The notes below the pieces were generated by a model. It saw only the letters and a program-made list of their open reading frames with translations. It was not told the origin of the DNA and did no database searches. From contig NZ_KI629786.1 of NCBI RefSeq assembly GCF_000503775.1, forward strand, positions 140,001 to 204,000: 64,000 bases of DNA, read 5' to 3'. This DNA is from Brevibacillus panacihumi W25. Lineage in GTDB: Bacteria > Bacillota > Bacilli > Brevibacillales > Brevibacillaceae. The position numbers and the translations under genes were made by a program. Each line of letters begins with the position of its first letter. The first letter of the stretch is position 1. Positions 1 through 8,822 of the stretch are shown in pieces.

Positions 1-65
1 ATCAACGCAGCTATGAGGAAATAACGTCTCTGATCCTCCCACAGTCGCTGTATATTCGCTTTCAT
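1..65 (-). CDS. N-terminal fragment of an unidentified protein (runs off the window edge)
   Basis: An ATG at position 65 reads leftward for 21 codons without a stop before the window ends, giving MKANIQRLWEDQRRYFLIAA and onward. A good ribosome binding site (GGAGGAG, 7 bases before the ATG) supports a real start. The fragment begins basic and turns hydrophobic at its end, which could be the start of a membrane segment, but it is too short to identify. It would be transcribed divergently from pdaB. Confidence 0.42.
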   Translation of the reverse strand, partial: MKANIQRLWEDQRRYFLIAAL

Positions 66-190
66 ACGCACGCTCCTCCATATCCCAATAATTCCACTAT
101 ATTCATTTTACCTCACCAATAGTCGATCCACCAAAGAATATCCTCGTCTGATCCGCATAAACTGATATCGGACAAAGGAGGTGCTTATCC

Positions 191-964
191 ATGAGATATA
201 TCTTCGTCGTCAGTGCACAACGACTGAAGCAAATTTTGATTGTTGGCACCACGCTTTTGTTGGCGGTCGTGCTCGGTTACCATGAACGCGATACCCTATC
301 AGCCTTCTCCGAACAACCCCAGGAACAGGTACAGGGGCCGCATGCCATCTATAAGGTCGACACCAAGGAAAAGAAAATCGCCCTTACCTTTGACATCAGC
401 TGGGGAGAGACGCGAGCCGAACCTATCCTCGATATCCTGAAGGAAAAGAACGTCAAAGCCTCCTTTTTCCTCTCTACTTCCTGGGTGCAGCGCCAACAGG
501 ACACGGTAAAGAGGATCAAGGAAGACGGATTTGAAATCGGATCGCACGGCCATAAACACGAATTCTACACCAAGTACTCCGATGACGAGATTCGTTCACA
601 AATTCGCCGGGCCGACTCCATTCTCACTGAAATGACTGGCAAGAAACCAAGTCTGATCCGTTTTCCCAACGGTGATATCGACAAGCGCGTTCTGACGATT
701 GCCAACAGCCTGGGATACACCGTCATCCAATGGGACACGGACTCACAGGATTGGACGAATCCCGGCACCGATGTCATCGTCAACAACGTTCTCTCCAAAG
801 CCCATCCTGGTGACATCGTTTTGATGCATGCCAGCGATTCCAGCAAAGAGACGCATTTGGCGCTGCCTGTCATTATCGACAAACTCCGGAAACAAGGGTA
901 TGAATTTGTCACTGTATCCGAATTGATCTCCGGGACCCAAGTAAACAGCCAAGAAGTTAAGTAA
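191..964 (+). CDS. pdaB: PdaB-type polysaccharide deacetylase, sporulation
   Basis: This 257-residue protein has an N-terminal membrane anchor or signal segment (about residues 12-30) followed by a NodB-like polysaccharide deacetylase domain. Visible motifs are TFDISWGE (66-73; the second acidic residue of the usual TFDDG is replaced, as in PdaB proteins), HGHKH (119-123, metal-binding) and RFPNGD. PdaB acts in spores and is needed to keep spores intact after the late stages of formation. The start follows an AAAGGAGG site at 9-base spacing. Adjacency to kbaA, gerD, salA and cwlD matches B. subtilis. Substrate and activity are inferred from the family, not visible here. Confidence 0.93.
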   Translation: MRYIFVVSAQRLKQILIVGTTLLLAVVLGYHERDTLSAFSEQPQEQVQGPHAIYKVDTKEKKIALTFDISWGETRAEPILDILKEKNVKASFFLSTSWVQRQQDTVKRIKEDGFEIGSHGHKHEFYTKYSDDEIRSQIRRADSILTEMTGKKPSLIRFPNGDIDKRVLTIANSLGYTVIQWDTDSQDWTNPGTDVIVNNVLSKAHPGDIVLMHASDSSKETHLALPVIIDKLRKQGYEFVTVSELISGTQVNSQEVK

Positions 965-966
965 GC

Positions 967-1007
967 AAAAAGCTGGCCTCCAAAATGGGGTCAGCTTTCT
1001 GTTTTTA
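967..1007 (+). terminator. Intrinsic terminator after pdaB
   Basis: AAAGCTG (969-975) pairs with CAGCTTT (992-998), followed by TCTGTTTTT. It lies 4 bases after the pdaB stop and overlaps the stop of the convergent kbaA gene. Confidence 0.75.
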
Positions 1008-1578
1008 ACACTCGATGCAGTTGCATCACTTGCCATACGTTGCAGAATAATAAAGGAACCAGCATGGAAAACGTCGCATGGACACCCATTTCTTTCAACG
1101 CTGGAATCCACTCCATTGCCGTTGCCACAAACATAAAAAACAGCGTCGGAACGAACGCATTCCGATTCGTAACACTCACTTTTCCATAGGCGGTAGCAAC
1201 TGCTACGATCAAGAGCATCGTTGGTTCAAAAAAGAACGGGAGTACCGAGCCACCATTACCCAGTGAATTATAGCGCAGGTAAACCATATCAAAAAAGGCA
1301 AACAAAACGAGGAAAATCTGAATGCTCCGCCATAATGATGCAGAGCGAATAATCGTTTTTGCAAAATAATTAATCGTCATATAGGCAAAGAAGCCCATTT
1401 GGGAAACGATACTAATCGTCATGCCATACAACAGGTACATGAGCATTCCCATAAAAAAATTGCCCATATCCCCTTCCGTCATTTTGGCCCAATCAAAAAT
1501 AATGGCGACCAGAATTCCACCCAGCCCGCCAAGCAGCAAGGTAGTAATAAACAGCCAGCCATATTTGCGTAAACTCAC
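991..1578 (-). CDS. kbaA: KbaA, KinB-signalling pathway activation protein
   Basis: A 195-residue, strongly hydrophobic integral membrane protein with about six predicted membrane segments. It is recognised from its sequence and its place between gerD and pdaB. In B. subtilis KbaA is needed for KinB kinase to feed the sporulation phosphorelay. I place the start at the GTG at 1578, because a GGAGGGG site lies 6 bases upstream. A TTG five codons earlier (1593) would itself overlap that site. The gene converges on pdaB and diverges from gerD. Confidence 0.88.
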   Translation of the reverse strand: MSLRKYGWLFITTLLLGGLGGILVAIIFDWAKMTEGDMGNFFMGMLMYLLYGMTISIVSQMGFFAYMTINYFAKTIIRSASLWRSIQIFLVLFAFFDMVYLRYNSLGNGGSVLPFFFEPTMLLIVAVATAYGKVSVTNRNAFVPTLFFMFVATAMEWIPALKEMGVHATFSMLVPLLFCNVWQVMQLHRVLKTES

Positions 1579-1705
1579 CAACAGCCCCTCCAATCCACAT
1601 TCGCTTATGATTGTACCAATGCAAGAAAGAAAATACTAGCGTAAGAACAAAACAAAATGCGCACGTTACTCATAGGCGAAAGTTAAAGAAGGAGGTGTCC
1701 ACCCC

Positions 1706-2347
1706 ATGAAGAAAATGGCTTTCCCTGCTTGGCTGCTGTTAATCGCCTGTCTGCTTCTCTCGAGCTGCGCAAGCGGACAAGGGCAAAGTTCGTCTCAGCC
1801 AGATTACAAAAGCATGAAAGACATGGTGCTGGACATATTGCAGACGGAAGAAGCCAAAAAATCCGTGGAAAAGATGATGAAGGACGAAAAGTTCAAGCAG
1901 AACATCATGTTGGATGAATCCACGGTACGCACTACGCTGATCCAAAGCATGACCAACCCCAGCAGTCCTCACATTAAAGAGGCTTTTAAAGACCCCAAAT
2001 TCGCCAGTACGCTGGCCAAGTCAATGAAAGATGAGCAAAAAAAACTGATGAAGGACCTGATGAAGGACCCTGAGTATCAAAAAGACTTAGTCACAGTCAT
2101 GAAAGATCCGGAGTTTGAAAAAAACCTGATGGATTTGATGAAAAGCTCCGCCTATCGCCAGCAAACCATGACGATCATGAAGGAATCCCTGCAAAGCCCA
2201 TTATTTCAAGCTGAATTAATGCAGCTTATGACCAAGGTATCCGAAGAAATGACCAAGCCAAAGGAATTGAAGTCCAAGAAAAAAGGACAAGGCGGCGGTG
2301 GCAGTGGTAGCCACGGCGGAGGAGGAGAAGGCGGCGGGTCTCAATAA
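1706..2347 (+). CDS. gerD: Spore germination lipoprotein GerD
   Basis: This 213-residue protein starts with a lipoprotein signal peptide (lipobox LSSC, lipidated Cys21). GerD sits in the spore inner membrane and is needed to cluster nutrient germinant receptors into the germinosome. The body is a run of short amphipathic helices with repeating units such as MKDEKF, FKDPKF, MKDPEY and MKDPEF. This fits the helical rod known for the family. The C-terminus is a Lys/Gly/Ser tail with GGGGS-like runs. A strong AAGGAGGTG site precedes the ATG. Expression would be forespore-specific by analogy. Confidence 0.93.
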   Translation: MKKMAFPAWLLLIACLLLSSCASGQGQSSSQPDYKSMKDMVLDILQTEEAKKSVEKMMKDEKFKQNIMLDESTVRTTLIQSMTNPSSPHIKEAFKDPKFASTLAKSMKDEQKKLMKDLMKDPEYQKDLVTVMKDPEFEKNLMDLMKSSAYRQQTMTIMKESLQSPLFQAELMQLMTKVSEEMTKPKELKSKKKGQGGGGSGSHGGGGEGGGSQ

Positions 2348-2355
2348 ACAGAAAA

Positions 2356-2384
2356 GGTGAGCTCTGCGCGAGCCCACCTTTTTT
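2356..2384 (+). terminator. Intrinsic terminator after gerD
   Basis: GGTGAGCTC and GAGCCCACC form a stem around TGCGC, followed by six T. It lies between the converging gerD and salA genes and could also work weakly for salA. Confidence 0.8.
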
Positions 2385-2390
2385 CCATCC

Positions 2391-3488
2391 CTATGCTTGT
2401 GTCTCACATTTCTGCGCGACACGCTTAGCCATGTCGAGATAGATCTGTCCAATCGGACTGTCCTGCTTGTAGACGGATGGGGAATAATCCGGTTCAGAAG
2501 GGTGATTTTCCGGCTGTCCGAGAGGAATCTGTGCCAGCAGGTCACAGGTCAGTGTCTCAGCAAGCTTCGCACCGCCACCGCGTCCGAACACATATTCTTT
2601 GGAGCCATCCTTCGCTTCGTACCAAGCCATATTCTCGACGACACCCAGGATTTCGTGACCAGTCCGTTTGGCCATCGCTCCGGCCCGCGCCGCTACAAAA
2701 GCAGCTGTCGGATGAGGCGTCGTTACGACGATTTCCATGCTTTGCGGAATCATCGTGTGCACATCCAACGCCATATCTCCTGTTCCTGGGGGCAAGTCCA
2801 GCAACAAATAGTCCAGCTCTTCGCCCCAGTGAACTTCTGTGAAAAAGTTGCGAAGCATTTTGCCCAGCATCGGACCACGCCAGATCACCGGTGCGTTGTC
2901 CTCGACGAAGAAGCCCATCGACATGACTTTCACGTTTTGCTTTTCCACAGGCAGGATCGTCTCGCCGATCACTGTCGGACGCTGATCGATGTTCATCATG
3001 TCCGGCACACTGAACCCGTAGATGTCAGCATCAATAATCCCGACCTTCTTGCCCAGACGCGCCAAAGCCACTGCCAGGTTCACCGTGACGGTGGATTTTC
3101 CAACCCCGCCTTTTCCAGACGTAATCGCGATGAAGGTTGTCGCCGAATCCTTGTCCAAAATTGGATTCAGCAATGGCGTTTTTCCAGGTGTCATATTGTG
3201 AGTCTGATTTCCGCGCAGCTGCGCGCTGAGTGCCGCTCTTTCTTCATCCGTCATCGCCCCGAACTGCAGCTTCACCTCTTCCGCTCCCAGAGCCTTCAAG
3301 GCAGAGACGACATCATCTTCAATTTTTGCTTTCAACGGACATCCCGAAATGGTTAATACCACCGTAAGACTGATCGTAGTCCCTTCGATCTGAATGTCGC
3401 GAATCATATTCAGTTCAACCAGACTGCGATTAATCTCAGGATCTTTTACATCACGCAATGCCTCGAGAACCTTCTCCTTAGTTAACAT
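2391..3488 (-). CDS. salA: Mrp/NBP35-family P-loop ATPase (SalA)
   Basis: A 365-residue protein with an N-terminal MIP18/DUF59-type domain (residues 1-80) and a ParA/Mrp ATPase domain. The deviant Walker A motif is GKGGVGKST (125-133) and a DADIYG motif follows. Family members carry or transfer Fe-S clusters. The B. subtilis ortholog SalA also acts as a regulator that represses scoC. The start is the ATG at 3488, preceded by a G-rich site (GGGGGGAT); the open frame extends 37 codons further upstream without a binding site. It is transcribed in the same direction as cwlD, 111 bases downstream. Confidence 0.9.
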   Translation of the reverse strand: MLTKEKVLEALRDVKDPEINRSLVELNMIRDIQIEGTTISLTVVLTISGCPLKAKIEDDVVSALKALGAEEVKLQFGAMTDEERAALSAQLRGNQTHNMTPGKTPLLNPILDKDSATTFIAITSGKGGVGKSTVTVNLAVALARLGKKVGIIDADIYGFSVPDMMNIDQRPTVIGETILPVEKQNVKVMSMGFFVEDNAPVIWRGPMLGKMLRNFFTEVHWGEELDYLLLDLPPGTGDMALDVHTMIPQSMEIVVTTPHPTAAFVAARAGAMAKRTGHEILGVVENMAWYEAKDGSKEYVFGRGGGAKLAETLTCDLLAQIPLGQPENHPSEPDYSPSVYKQDSPIGQIYLDMAKRVAQKCETQA

Positions 3489-3599
3489 TCTGATCCCCCC
3501 ATCTATACTTGACCACATTTTTTGCTTCTTTACGCTGTGTGAAAGCCGTGCGGGTACATTATAGCATACTCGAAACACAGGAACACCGGGGAGCACCAC

Positions 3600-4316
3600 T
3601 TACGGTGCAGTTGGCGCTTTTTCCCCGGCGTACTGTCTTAGGATTCCCTGATAAATTGCATTTGCCATGGCTTTTTGATAATCGACGGAGCGCAGCTGCT
3701 CCGCTTCTTTGGTGTTGCTGACAAATCCAACCTCCACCAGCACCGCCGGACAGGTTACCTCCCTGATTAAAAACACCTTCTCTGTTTTGCTCGGCACTCG
3801 GTTGGTATTGCCGATCACACGTTTGATTTCATCCTGGATCAGATAAGACATCTCCTGGCTCTTTTTGAAAGCAGGTGCATAAAAGGTCTGGGCTCCTGAC
3901 CATTTCGCGGATGGAATCGAATTTACGTGAATGCTGACCAAAAAATCGGGAGCATGCTCATTGATAAACTTGACCCGATTTCGTATATCCTCTGACTTTC
4001 GTCTGCGATTTTGATCCGCTTCCGGGGATGCCAAATCCTTGTCCTCTTCTCTCGTCATGATGACATACGCCCCCGATTGCTGAAGAAAGTCCCGCAGATA
4101 CATGCTGATTGCCAGTGTTACTTCTTTTTCCACTACGCCCCCATCAGCCGATACCGCTCCTCCATCCTTTCCTCCATGTCCCGGATCGATCGCGATCACG
4201 GTCCCGGCCAGTGGCAGCGACCACGCCATCCATGAGGAGCGATCGGGTGCTTCATAGGTAAACAACACCATTAACAAAGCAAAAGCCAGTATCCAGCCTA
4301 TTCCTTTACGTGTCAC
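3600..4316 (-). CDS. cwlD: N-acetylmuramoyl-L-alanine amidase CwlD (spore cortex)
   Basis: This 238-residue protein has an N-terminal membrane/signal segment (residues 6-20) and an amidase_3 domain. Zinc-site motifs are DPGHGG (44-49, His47), Glu64, SIHVNS, and VEVGF near the C-terminus. CwlD removes peptide side chains from cortex muramic acid; with PdaA it forms muramic-delta-lactam, the mark needed for cortex hydrolysis at germination. The start is a GTG at 4316 with a moderate AAAGGGG site. Neighbouring salA, gerD and pdaB confirm the sporulation context. Confidence 0.92.
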   Translation of the reverse strand: MTRKGIGWILAFALLMVLFTYEAPDRSSWMAWSLPLAGTVIAIDPGHGGKDGGAVSADGGVVEKEVTLAISMYLRDFLQQSGAYVIMTREEDKDLASPEADQNRRRKSEDIRNRVKFINEHAPDFLVSIHVNSIPSAKWSGAQTFYAPAFKKSQEMSYLIQDEIKRVIGNTNRVPSKTEKVFLIREVTCPAVLVEVGFVSNTKEAEQLRSVDYQKAMANAIYQGILRQYAGEKAPTAP

Positions 4317-4356
4317 TGTCTACCGTCCCCTTTTGTCCCATTCTCGTTCCATCTTA

Positions 4357-4392
4357 TGGACAAACGTGGACAAATATGACGGCATGGACAAA
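4357..4392. repeat. Three direct copies of TGGACAAA in the divergent cwlD / methyltransferase promoter region
   Basis: Copies lie at 4357-4364, 4367-4374 and 4385-4392, the first two exactly 10 bases apart. An inverted, near-identical TTTTGTCCCA lies at 4331-4340. The 133-base gap separates two divergent genes, so the repeats may form an operator. No regulator is recognised. Confidence 0.45.
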
Positions 4393-4449
4393 GGAAAATC
4401 TCCCTGCGCGATTGTATAAAATAAGAGAATAAAAAAGGGAGGGGTAGGA

Positions 4450-5259
4450 ATGGACTCAAAGGTGGCTCGAAAAAGGGCGGAGCTCTCAGGAAAGGCTACT
4501 CATGTGCTCGATGCAAGAACATTGGATTCTTCCCACAAAAGACTGGCTGAGCTTCTGACGGAAGGACTCACGGTGCTGGATGTCGGCTGCGGCACCGGAG
4601 CGATTACACACGGGATTGCAAAAATAGTCGGATCGACAGGACGTGTCGTAGGTATAGACAGCAACCCAGCCCTCATAGAAAAGGCAAGCCACACTCATCA
4701 GGCCATTCCCGGGTTATCCTTTCTGACAGCTGATATTTTCAATCTCCCTTTCAAGGAAGAATTCGATATCGTTACCTCTGCAAGAGTTCTGCAATGGCTA
4801 TCCAGGCCAGAAGAGGCATTACACATGCTGAAAGCTTCCACCAAACCAGGAGGCTGCATCCTCATTCTGGACTACAACCACGAAAAAATAGCTTGGGAAC
4901 CTGAACCCCCGCCCAGTATGAAATTGTTTTACTCCGCCTTTTTACAATGGCGTTCGGATGCCGGCATGGATAATGCGATTGCAGATCATCTTCCAGCACT
5001 CTTTCACAGCATAGGTCTCGACGACGTATCGATTACATCTCAACACGAGACAGCAAACAGAACCGATGCGGATTTTCTTTCACGTATCCGGATTTGGGCG
5101 GATGTGGCCGCAAGCAGAGGGTTACAAATGGTTCAGGATGGATATGTAACGGAGAGTGAACGAGCTCGGGCCGAAATGGAATATCTGGATTGGATGGAGA
5201 ACACAGCACAATCCCAAACGCTGTATATGCTAGCTGTGGAAGGAATCAAACCTAGGTAA
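4450..5259 (+). CDS. Class I SAM-dependent methyltransferase (YbaJ-like)
   Basis: A 269-residue protein with a Rossmann-type methyltransferase fold. Motif I is LDVGCGTG (43-50), and the acidic residue of motif II lies in VVGIDSNP. The substrate cannot be told from sequence. A methyltransferase gene (ybaJ) sits at the same place, next to rpsI, in B. subtilis. The ATG follows a strong GGGAGGGG site. It is transcribed divergently from cwlD and converges on rpsI. Confidence 0.8.
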   Translation: MDSKVARKRAELSGKATHVLDARTLDSSHKRLAELLTEGLTVLDVGCGTGAITHGIAKIVGSTGRVVGIDSNPALIEKASHTHQAIPGLSFLTADIFNLPFKEEFDIVTSARVLQWLSRPEEALHMLKASTKPGGCILILDYNHEKIAWEPEPPPSMKLFYSAFLQWRSDAGMDNAIADHLPALFHSIGLDDVSITSQHETANRTDADFLSRIRIWADVAASRGLQMVQDGYVTESERARAEMEYLDWMENTAQSQTLYMLAVEGIKPR

Positions 5260-5274
5260 ATGCTCAAAAGAGTA

Positions 5275-5302
5275 AAAACCCCTGACCAATATAGGCCAGG
5301 GG
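5275..5302 (-). terminator. Intrinsic terminator after rpsI
   Basis: On the minus strand CCCCTGGCC pairs with TGGTCAGGGG across a short loop, followed by TTTTT. It ends the rplM-rpsI transcript. Confidence 0.82.
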
Positions 5303-5325
5303 CGAACATACTTGTCGGCAAGCAA

Positions 5326-5718
5326 TTAGCGCTTGGAGAATTGAGGCGCGCGACGAGCAGCTTTCAAGCCGTATTTTTTACGCTCTTTCATACGAGGATC
5401 GCGAGTCAGGAAGCCAGCGCGTTTCAGAGCGCCGCGCAATTCCGGATCTGCTTTCAACAAAGCGCGTGCTACACCATGACGGATTGCACCAGCTTGACCA
5501 GTGGTTCCGCCACCGTTTACGTTAACCAATACATCGTAGCGACCCAGTGTTTCAGTCAAAACGAGTGGTTGTTTCACGATCAATTTCAGCGTTTCCAAAC
5601 CAAAGTAAGTATCCATTTCACGTTTGTTGATCACGATGCGACCTTCACCTGGAACCAGGCGAACACGTGCTACGGAGTGCTTACGACGACCTGTACCGTA
5701 GTATTGTACTTGTGCCAC
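5326..5718 (-). CDS. rpsI: 30S ribosomal protein S9
   Basis: 130 residues, starting [13 protein letters not shown] and ending in the conserved FSKR tail that reaches the P-site tRNA in the small subunit. The start is a GTG with GGAGG 8 bases upstream. It lies 20 bases after rplM, in the usual L13-S9 pair. Confidence 0.98.
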   Translation of the reverse strand: MAQVQYYGTGRRKHSVARVRLVPGEGRIVINKREMDTYFGLETLKLIVKQPLVLTETLGRYDVLVNVNGGGTTGQAGAIRHGVARALLKADPELRGALKRAGFLTRDPRMKERKKYGLKAARRAPQFSKR

Positions 5719-5738
5719 GTATATTTCCTCCCTTTACC

Positions 5739-6176
5739 TTAACCGCGGATTTGCCAAGCTTCTGGTTTTTGTGCTGCATGTGGATGCTCAGTTCCAGCGT
5801 ATACTTTCAGCTTGGTGAACATTTGACGTCCCAGGCTGTTTTTAGGCAGCATACCTTTTACAGCGAGTTCGAACATACGCTCTGGCTTTTTGTTCAACAT
5901 GTCGCCAGCAGTTGTCTTTTTCAAACCACCTGGATACAGGGAGTGAGTGTAGTAAATTTTGTCTTGCAGTTTGTTACCAGTCAATTTCACTTTGTCAGCG
6001 TTGATGACGATTACGAAATCGCCAGCATCAACGTGAGGAGTGAATTCTGGTTTCAGTTTACCGCGCAGAATCGAAGCTACTTCGCTAGCCAGACGGCCCA
6101 GCGTTTGACCTTCTGCGTCAACGATGTACCATTTGCGCTCTACTTCGAGCGGTTTCGCCATATATGTGGTACGCAT
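5739..6176 (-). CDS. rplM: 50S ribosomal protein L13
   Basis: 145 residues, full length and collinear with B. subtilis L13 (MRTTYMAK start, [12 protein letters not shown] motif, EHPHAAQKP near the end). L13 is an early-assembly protein of the large subunit. The ATG has an AGGAGGGA site. It is co-transcribed with rpsI and separated from truA by a 220-base leader region. Confidence 0.98.
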   Translation of the reverse strand: MRTTYMAKPLEVERKWYIVDAEGQTLGRLASEVASILRGKLKPEFTPHVDAGDFVIVINADKVKLTGNKLQDKIYYTHSLYPGGLKKTTAGDMLNKKPERMFELAVKGMLPKNSLGRQMFTKLKVYAGTEHPHAAQKPEAWQIRG

Positions 6177-6396
6177 GTTTGTCCCTCCTAAATATCTTGC
6201 CTAACGCAAATGCTATAACCAAACATTCAAAAGAGAAAATTGCAAACTGTAACGGGTGAGCAACTTCTCCAGGTGTTCCATATAAATACGATCTTGTCAT
6301 TTTAATTCCCGGGGCTAGAGTGGGGCTAGGCGGGGTTAAAATACCAAGGAATATCGTACTACATAGAGGTGTCAGAGTCAAGTGCCATCTCCAAGG
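6177..6396 (-). other. rplM upstream region, possible L13-type leader
   Basis: A 220-base gap between truA and rplM. In Bacillus the rplM mRNA often carries an autoregulatory leader. I could not fold a confident match to that leader by eye. The region contains a C-rich stretch on the mRNA strand (opposite G4 runs at 6311, 6322 and 6332) with a repeated CTAGCCCC. No well-spaced promoter was found. Confidence 0.3.
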
Positions 6397-7152
6397 CTAA
6401 TCTTTGGAAATCTGTCCATCATAGAAGACTTCCCACATCGTCAAACCCTTGGCTGGCGCTGTTTTTCCAGCTCGCTCCCGATCACATGCCGCCAGAATCT
6501 CTTTTACCTCCTGCGGGTCTCTTTTTCCCTGTCCGACCTCCACCAATGTCCCGACGATAATGCGAACCATGTTGTATAGAAAACCGTTGCCGCGGCAAGT
6601 CACCCACACCTCATGACCACGTCGGTCCACGGATAAGTGATAGACGGTGCGCACCTTGTCCTCGACAAAGGTCTTGGCCGAACAAAAAGAGGTAAAGTCA
6701 TGCTCCCCCACCAGATGCGAAGCCGCCTGCTGCATCGCCTCCACATCAAGCGGATAGCGAATATGGTCGGCATACCGATGGCGAAACACGTCCGCTACCG
6801 GGTCATTGTCGATGCAGTAGCGATACTCTTTTACCCGGACGTCGAACCGCGCGTGAAAGGACGCCTCTGCCTCTTCGACAGAACGAATCACAATCGCGTC
6901 GGGCAGTTGGTTATTCAACACAAAACGCCATTTGTCCAGAGGGATATGGCTCGCTGTGTCAAAGTGAATCACCTGACCGCGCGCATGCACTCCGGCGTCC
7001 GTCCGCCCTGACCCGAAGATCTGGATCTTTTCCCCGGTTACTCGTTCGAGGGCAGCCTCAATCTCCCCCTGGATCGTGATCTGATCCGGCTGGACCTGAA
7101 ATCCGCTGTAGTCGGTCCCGTCATAGGCAACGATGCATTTGAGCCGCCTCAT
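6397..7152 (-). CDS. truA: tRNA pseudouridine(38-40) synthase TruA
   Basis: 251 residues. The catalytic aspartate lies in GRTDAGVHARGQV and the fold-typical YNMVRIIVG segment is near the C-terminus. TruA converts uridines 38-40 of the tRNA anticodon arm to pseudouridine. The ATG at 7152 overlaps the ecfT stop by 4 bases (ATGA), indicating translational coupling. An upstream in-frame extension lies wholly inside ecfT and is ignored. Confidence 0.96.
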   Translation of the reverse strand: MRRLKCIVAYDGTDYSGFQVQPDQITIQGEIEAALERVTGEKIQIFGSGRTDAGVHARGQVIHFDTASHIPLDKWRFVLNNQLPDAIVIRSVEEAEASFHARFDVRVKEYRYCIDNDPVADVFRHRYADHIRYPLDVEAMQQAASHLVGEHDFTSFCSAKTFVEDKVRTVYHLSVDRRGHEVWVTCRGNGFLYNMVRIIVGTLVEVGQGKRDPQEVKEILAACDRERAGKTAPAKGLTMWEVFYDGQISKD

Positions 7153-7946
7153 GTACGCCACCACCCGATTGCAAGGATCAGCAATACGGCTGCCACCGCG
7201 ATCAAGCTGTCGCGCCATGAAAAACGCAGCTTGTTCAGGCGCGTCCTGCCGACACCACCACGGTATCCCCGGGCCTCCATCGCCATGGCGAGCTCCTCAG
7301 CACGCCGAAACGCGCTGACAAACAGCGGAATCGCGATCGGGATCAGATTTTTCGCTCTGCGTACCAGATTCCCGCTGGTAAAATCGGCTCCTCTCGCTGA
7401 CTGAGCCTTGATGATCTTGTCCGTCTCCTCCATCAGCGTTGGGATGAAGCGCAAGGCAATCGACATCATCAATGCGATCTCATGGACAGGAACACCGATT
7501 CGGCCAAATGGTCCGAGCAAACGCTCCAGGCCCTCTGTCAGATCCATCGGTGAAGTCGTCAACGTCAGCAAAGAACTAAAAAGAATAAGAAGACCGAGAC
7601 GTATGGAGATAAAGATGGCTTGCCGCACCCCTTGCTCCTCAACGGTGAAACTGCCTAGCTGATAGTAGACGGTTCCCCCTTTGGTAATGAAAATATGGAG
7701 TACGACGGTAAAGAGGATCAACAGCCAGACCGGCTTCAGGCTTTTCAGGATATAGGAAAGAGAAAGCCGGGAAAGTAGAATGGAAAAAACAGTAAATGCT
7801 ATGAGGATCGAATAGGTAATCGAATTGTTCGCCAAAAATACCAATGTGGCAAACATAACGATAAACAGCAGCTTGCTCCGCGGATCCGCCAGATGGAGAA
7901 ACGAACGTCCCGGCACATATTGACCGATAGCAATATTCTGCAGCAT
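7149..7946 (-). CDS. ecfT: Energy-coupling factor transporter transmembrane subunit EcfT
   Basis: 265 residues with five or six membrane helices and the cytoplasmic coupling motifs SARG and EARG in the C-terminal part, which contact the two ATPases. EcfT is the shared scaffold of group II ECF vitamin and cofactor importers and works with interchangeable S components encoded elsewhere. It lies 3 bases after ecfA2 and overlaps truA. Confidence 0.95.
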   Translation of the reverse strand: MLQNIAIGQYVPGRSFLHLADPRSKLLFIVMFATLVFLANNSITYSILIAFTVFSILLSRLSLSYILKSLKPVWLLILFTVVLHIFITKGGTVYYQLGSFTVEEQGVRQAIFISIRLGLLILFSSLLTLTTSPMDLTEGLERLLGPFGRIGVPVHEIALMMSIALRFIPTLMEETDKIIKAQSARGADFTSGNLVRRAKNLIPIAIPLFVSAFRRAEELAMAMEARGYRGGVGRTRLNKLRFSWRDSLIAVAAVLLILAIGWWRT

Positions 7947-7949
7947 GCC

Positions 7950-8822
7950 CTAGCACTCCTTCGGCACGGACAGTCGTTTCAACACATGAGCGATCAGCTC
8001 CTCTTCCCGATACAGGGTAGCAGGGAGGCGAGCTGTGTCCGGCAGCAATTGATTGATTCGCGAGATGAAGGAAACGGTTTGCGGCACGTCGAGGGACAAG
8101 TCCCGGAGCCTATCAGCCTGTTGGAAAACTTCCTCGGGTCTGCCCTGCATCACCACTTCTCCCCCAGCCAGCACCAGCATGAGATCCGCATAACGCGCAG
8201 CTTCCTCCATACTATGTGTGACCAGCAAGGTCGTCAGGTTCTGCTCTCGGTGAATCCGGTGAATCCCTTCCAGAATTGCCTTGCGACCAGCAGGATCGAG
8301 ACCTGCCGTAGGCTCATCCAAGACAAGCACCTTGGGTTGCATCGCCAGTACGCCAGCGATCGCTACACGCCGCATCTGTCCGCCGCTCAGTTGAAAGGGA
8401 GATCTGTCCTTGATCGCTTCGTAGTCCAATCCGACAAGCTCCAACGCTTCGCGCGCCCGAGACTCAGCCATGCTTTCGGGCAACTCGAAGTTGAGGGGAC
8501 CAAAGCATACGTCTTTGGCGACCGTCTCCTCAAACAATTGGTGCTCCGGATACTGGAAGACAAGACCGATATCCTTGCGTTTGGCAGGGGGAATGCGTTT
8601 CGTCGGAGTGATGACAACATCCCCAATCGTGATCTCTCCAGAGGTCGGAGAGAGCAGCCCATTGAGATGCTGGATCAACGTAGACTTCCCCGAACCGGTT
8701 TGTCCGATAATCCCTACGAAAGCACCAGATGGTATCTTCAGCGATATATTTTTCAAGGCAAGCCGTTCAAATGGCGTTCCCTTGCCATACAGATGGCTTA
8801 CTTGGTCAAAAGTAATCTGCAT
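7950..8822 (-). CDS. ecfA2: ECF transporter ATPase EcfA2
   Basis: 290 residues. ABC ATPase with Walker A GQTGSGKST (40-48), Q-loop VFQYPEHQLFEE, signature LSGGQMRR and Walker B VLVLDEPTAGLDP. It pairs with EcfA1 to power the ECF transporter. Its start lies 25 bases inside the end of ecfA1, a typical overlap for this gene pair. Confidence 0.95.
   Translation of the reverse strand: MQITFDQVSHLYGKGTPFERLALKNISLKIPSGAFVGIIGQTGSGKSTLIQHLNGLLSPTSGEITIGDVVITPTKRIPPAKRKDIGLVFQYPEHQLFEETVAKDVCFGPLNFELPESMAESRAREALELVGLDYEAIKDRSPFQLSGGQMRRVAIAGVLAMQPKVLVLDEPTAGLDPAGRKAILEGIHRIHREQNLTTLLVTHSMEEAARYADLMLVLAGGEVVMQGRPEEVFQQADRLRDLSLDVPQTVSFISRINQLLPDTARLPATLYREEELIAHVLKRLSVPKEC

Noticed and set aside
150..190. 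Possible sigma-G promoter before pdaB (AGAATA ... CATAAAC)
   Set aside because: Spacing is about 3 bases too short for the sigma-G pattern and the match is weak, although forespore control is expected for pdaB.
6311..6335. G-quadruplex opposite the rplM leader
   Set aside because: Only three G4 runs are present; four are needed for an intramolecular quadruplex.
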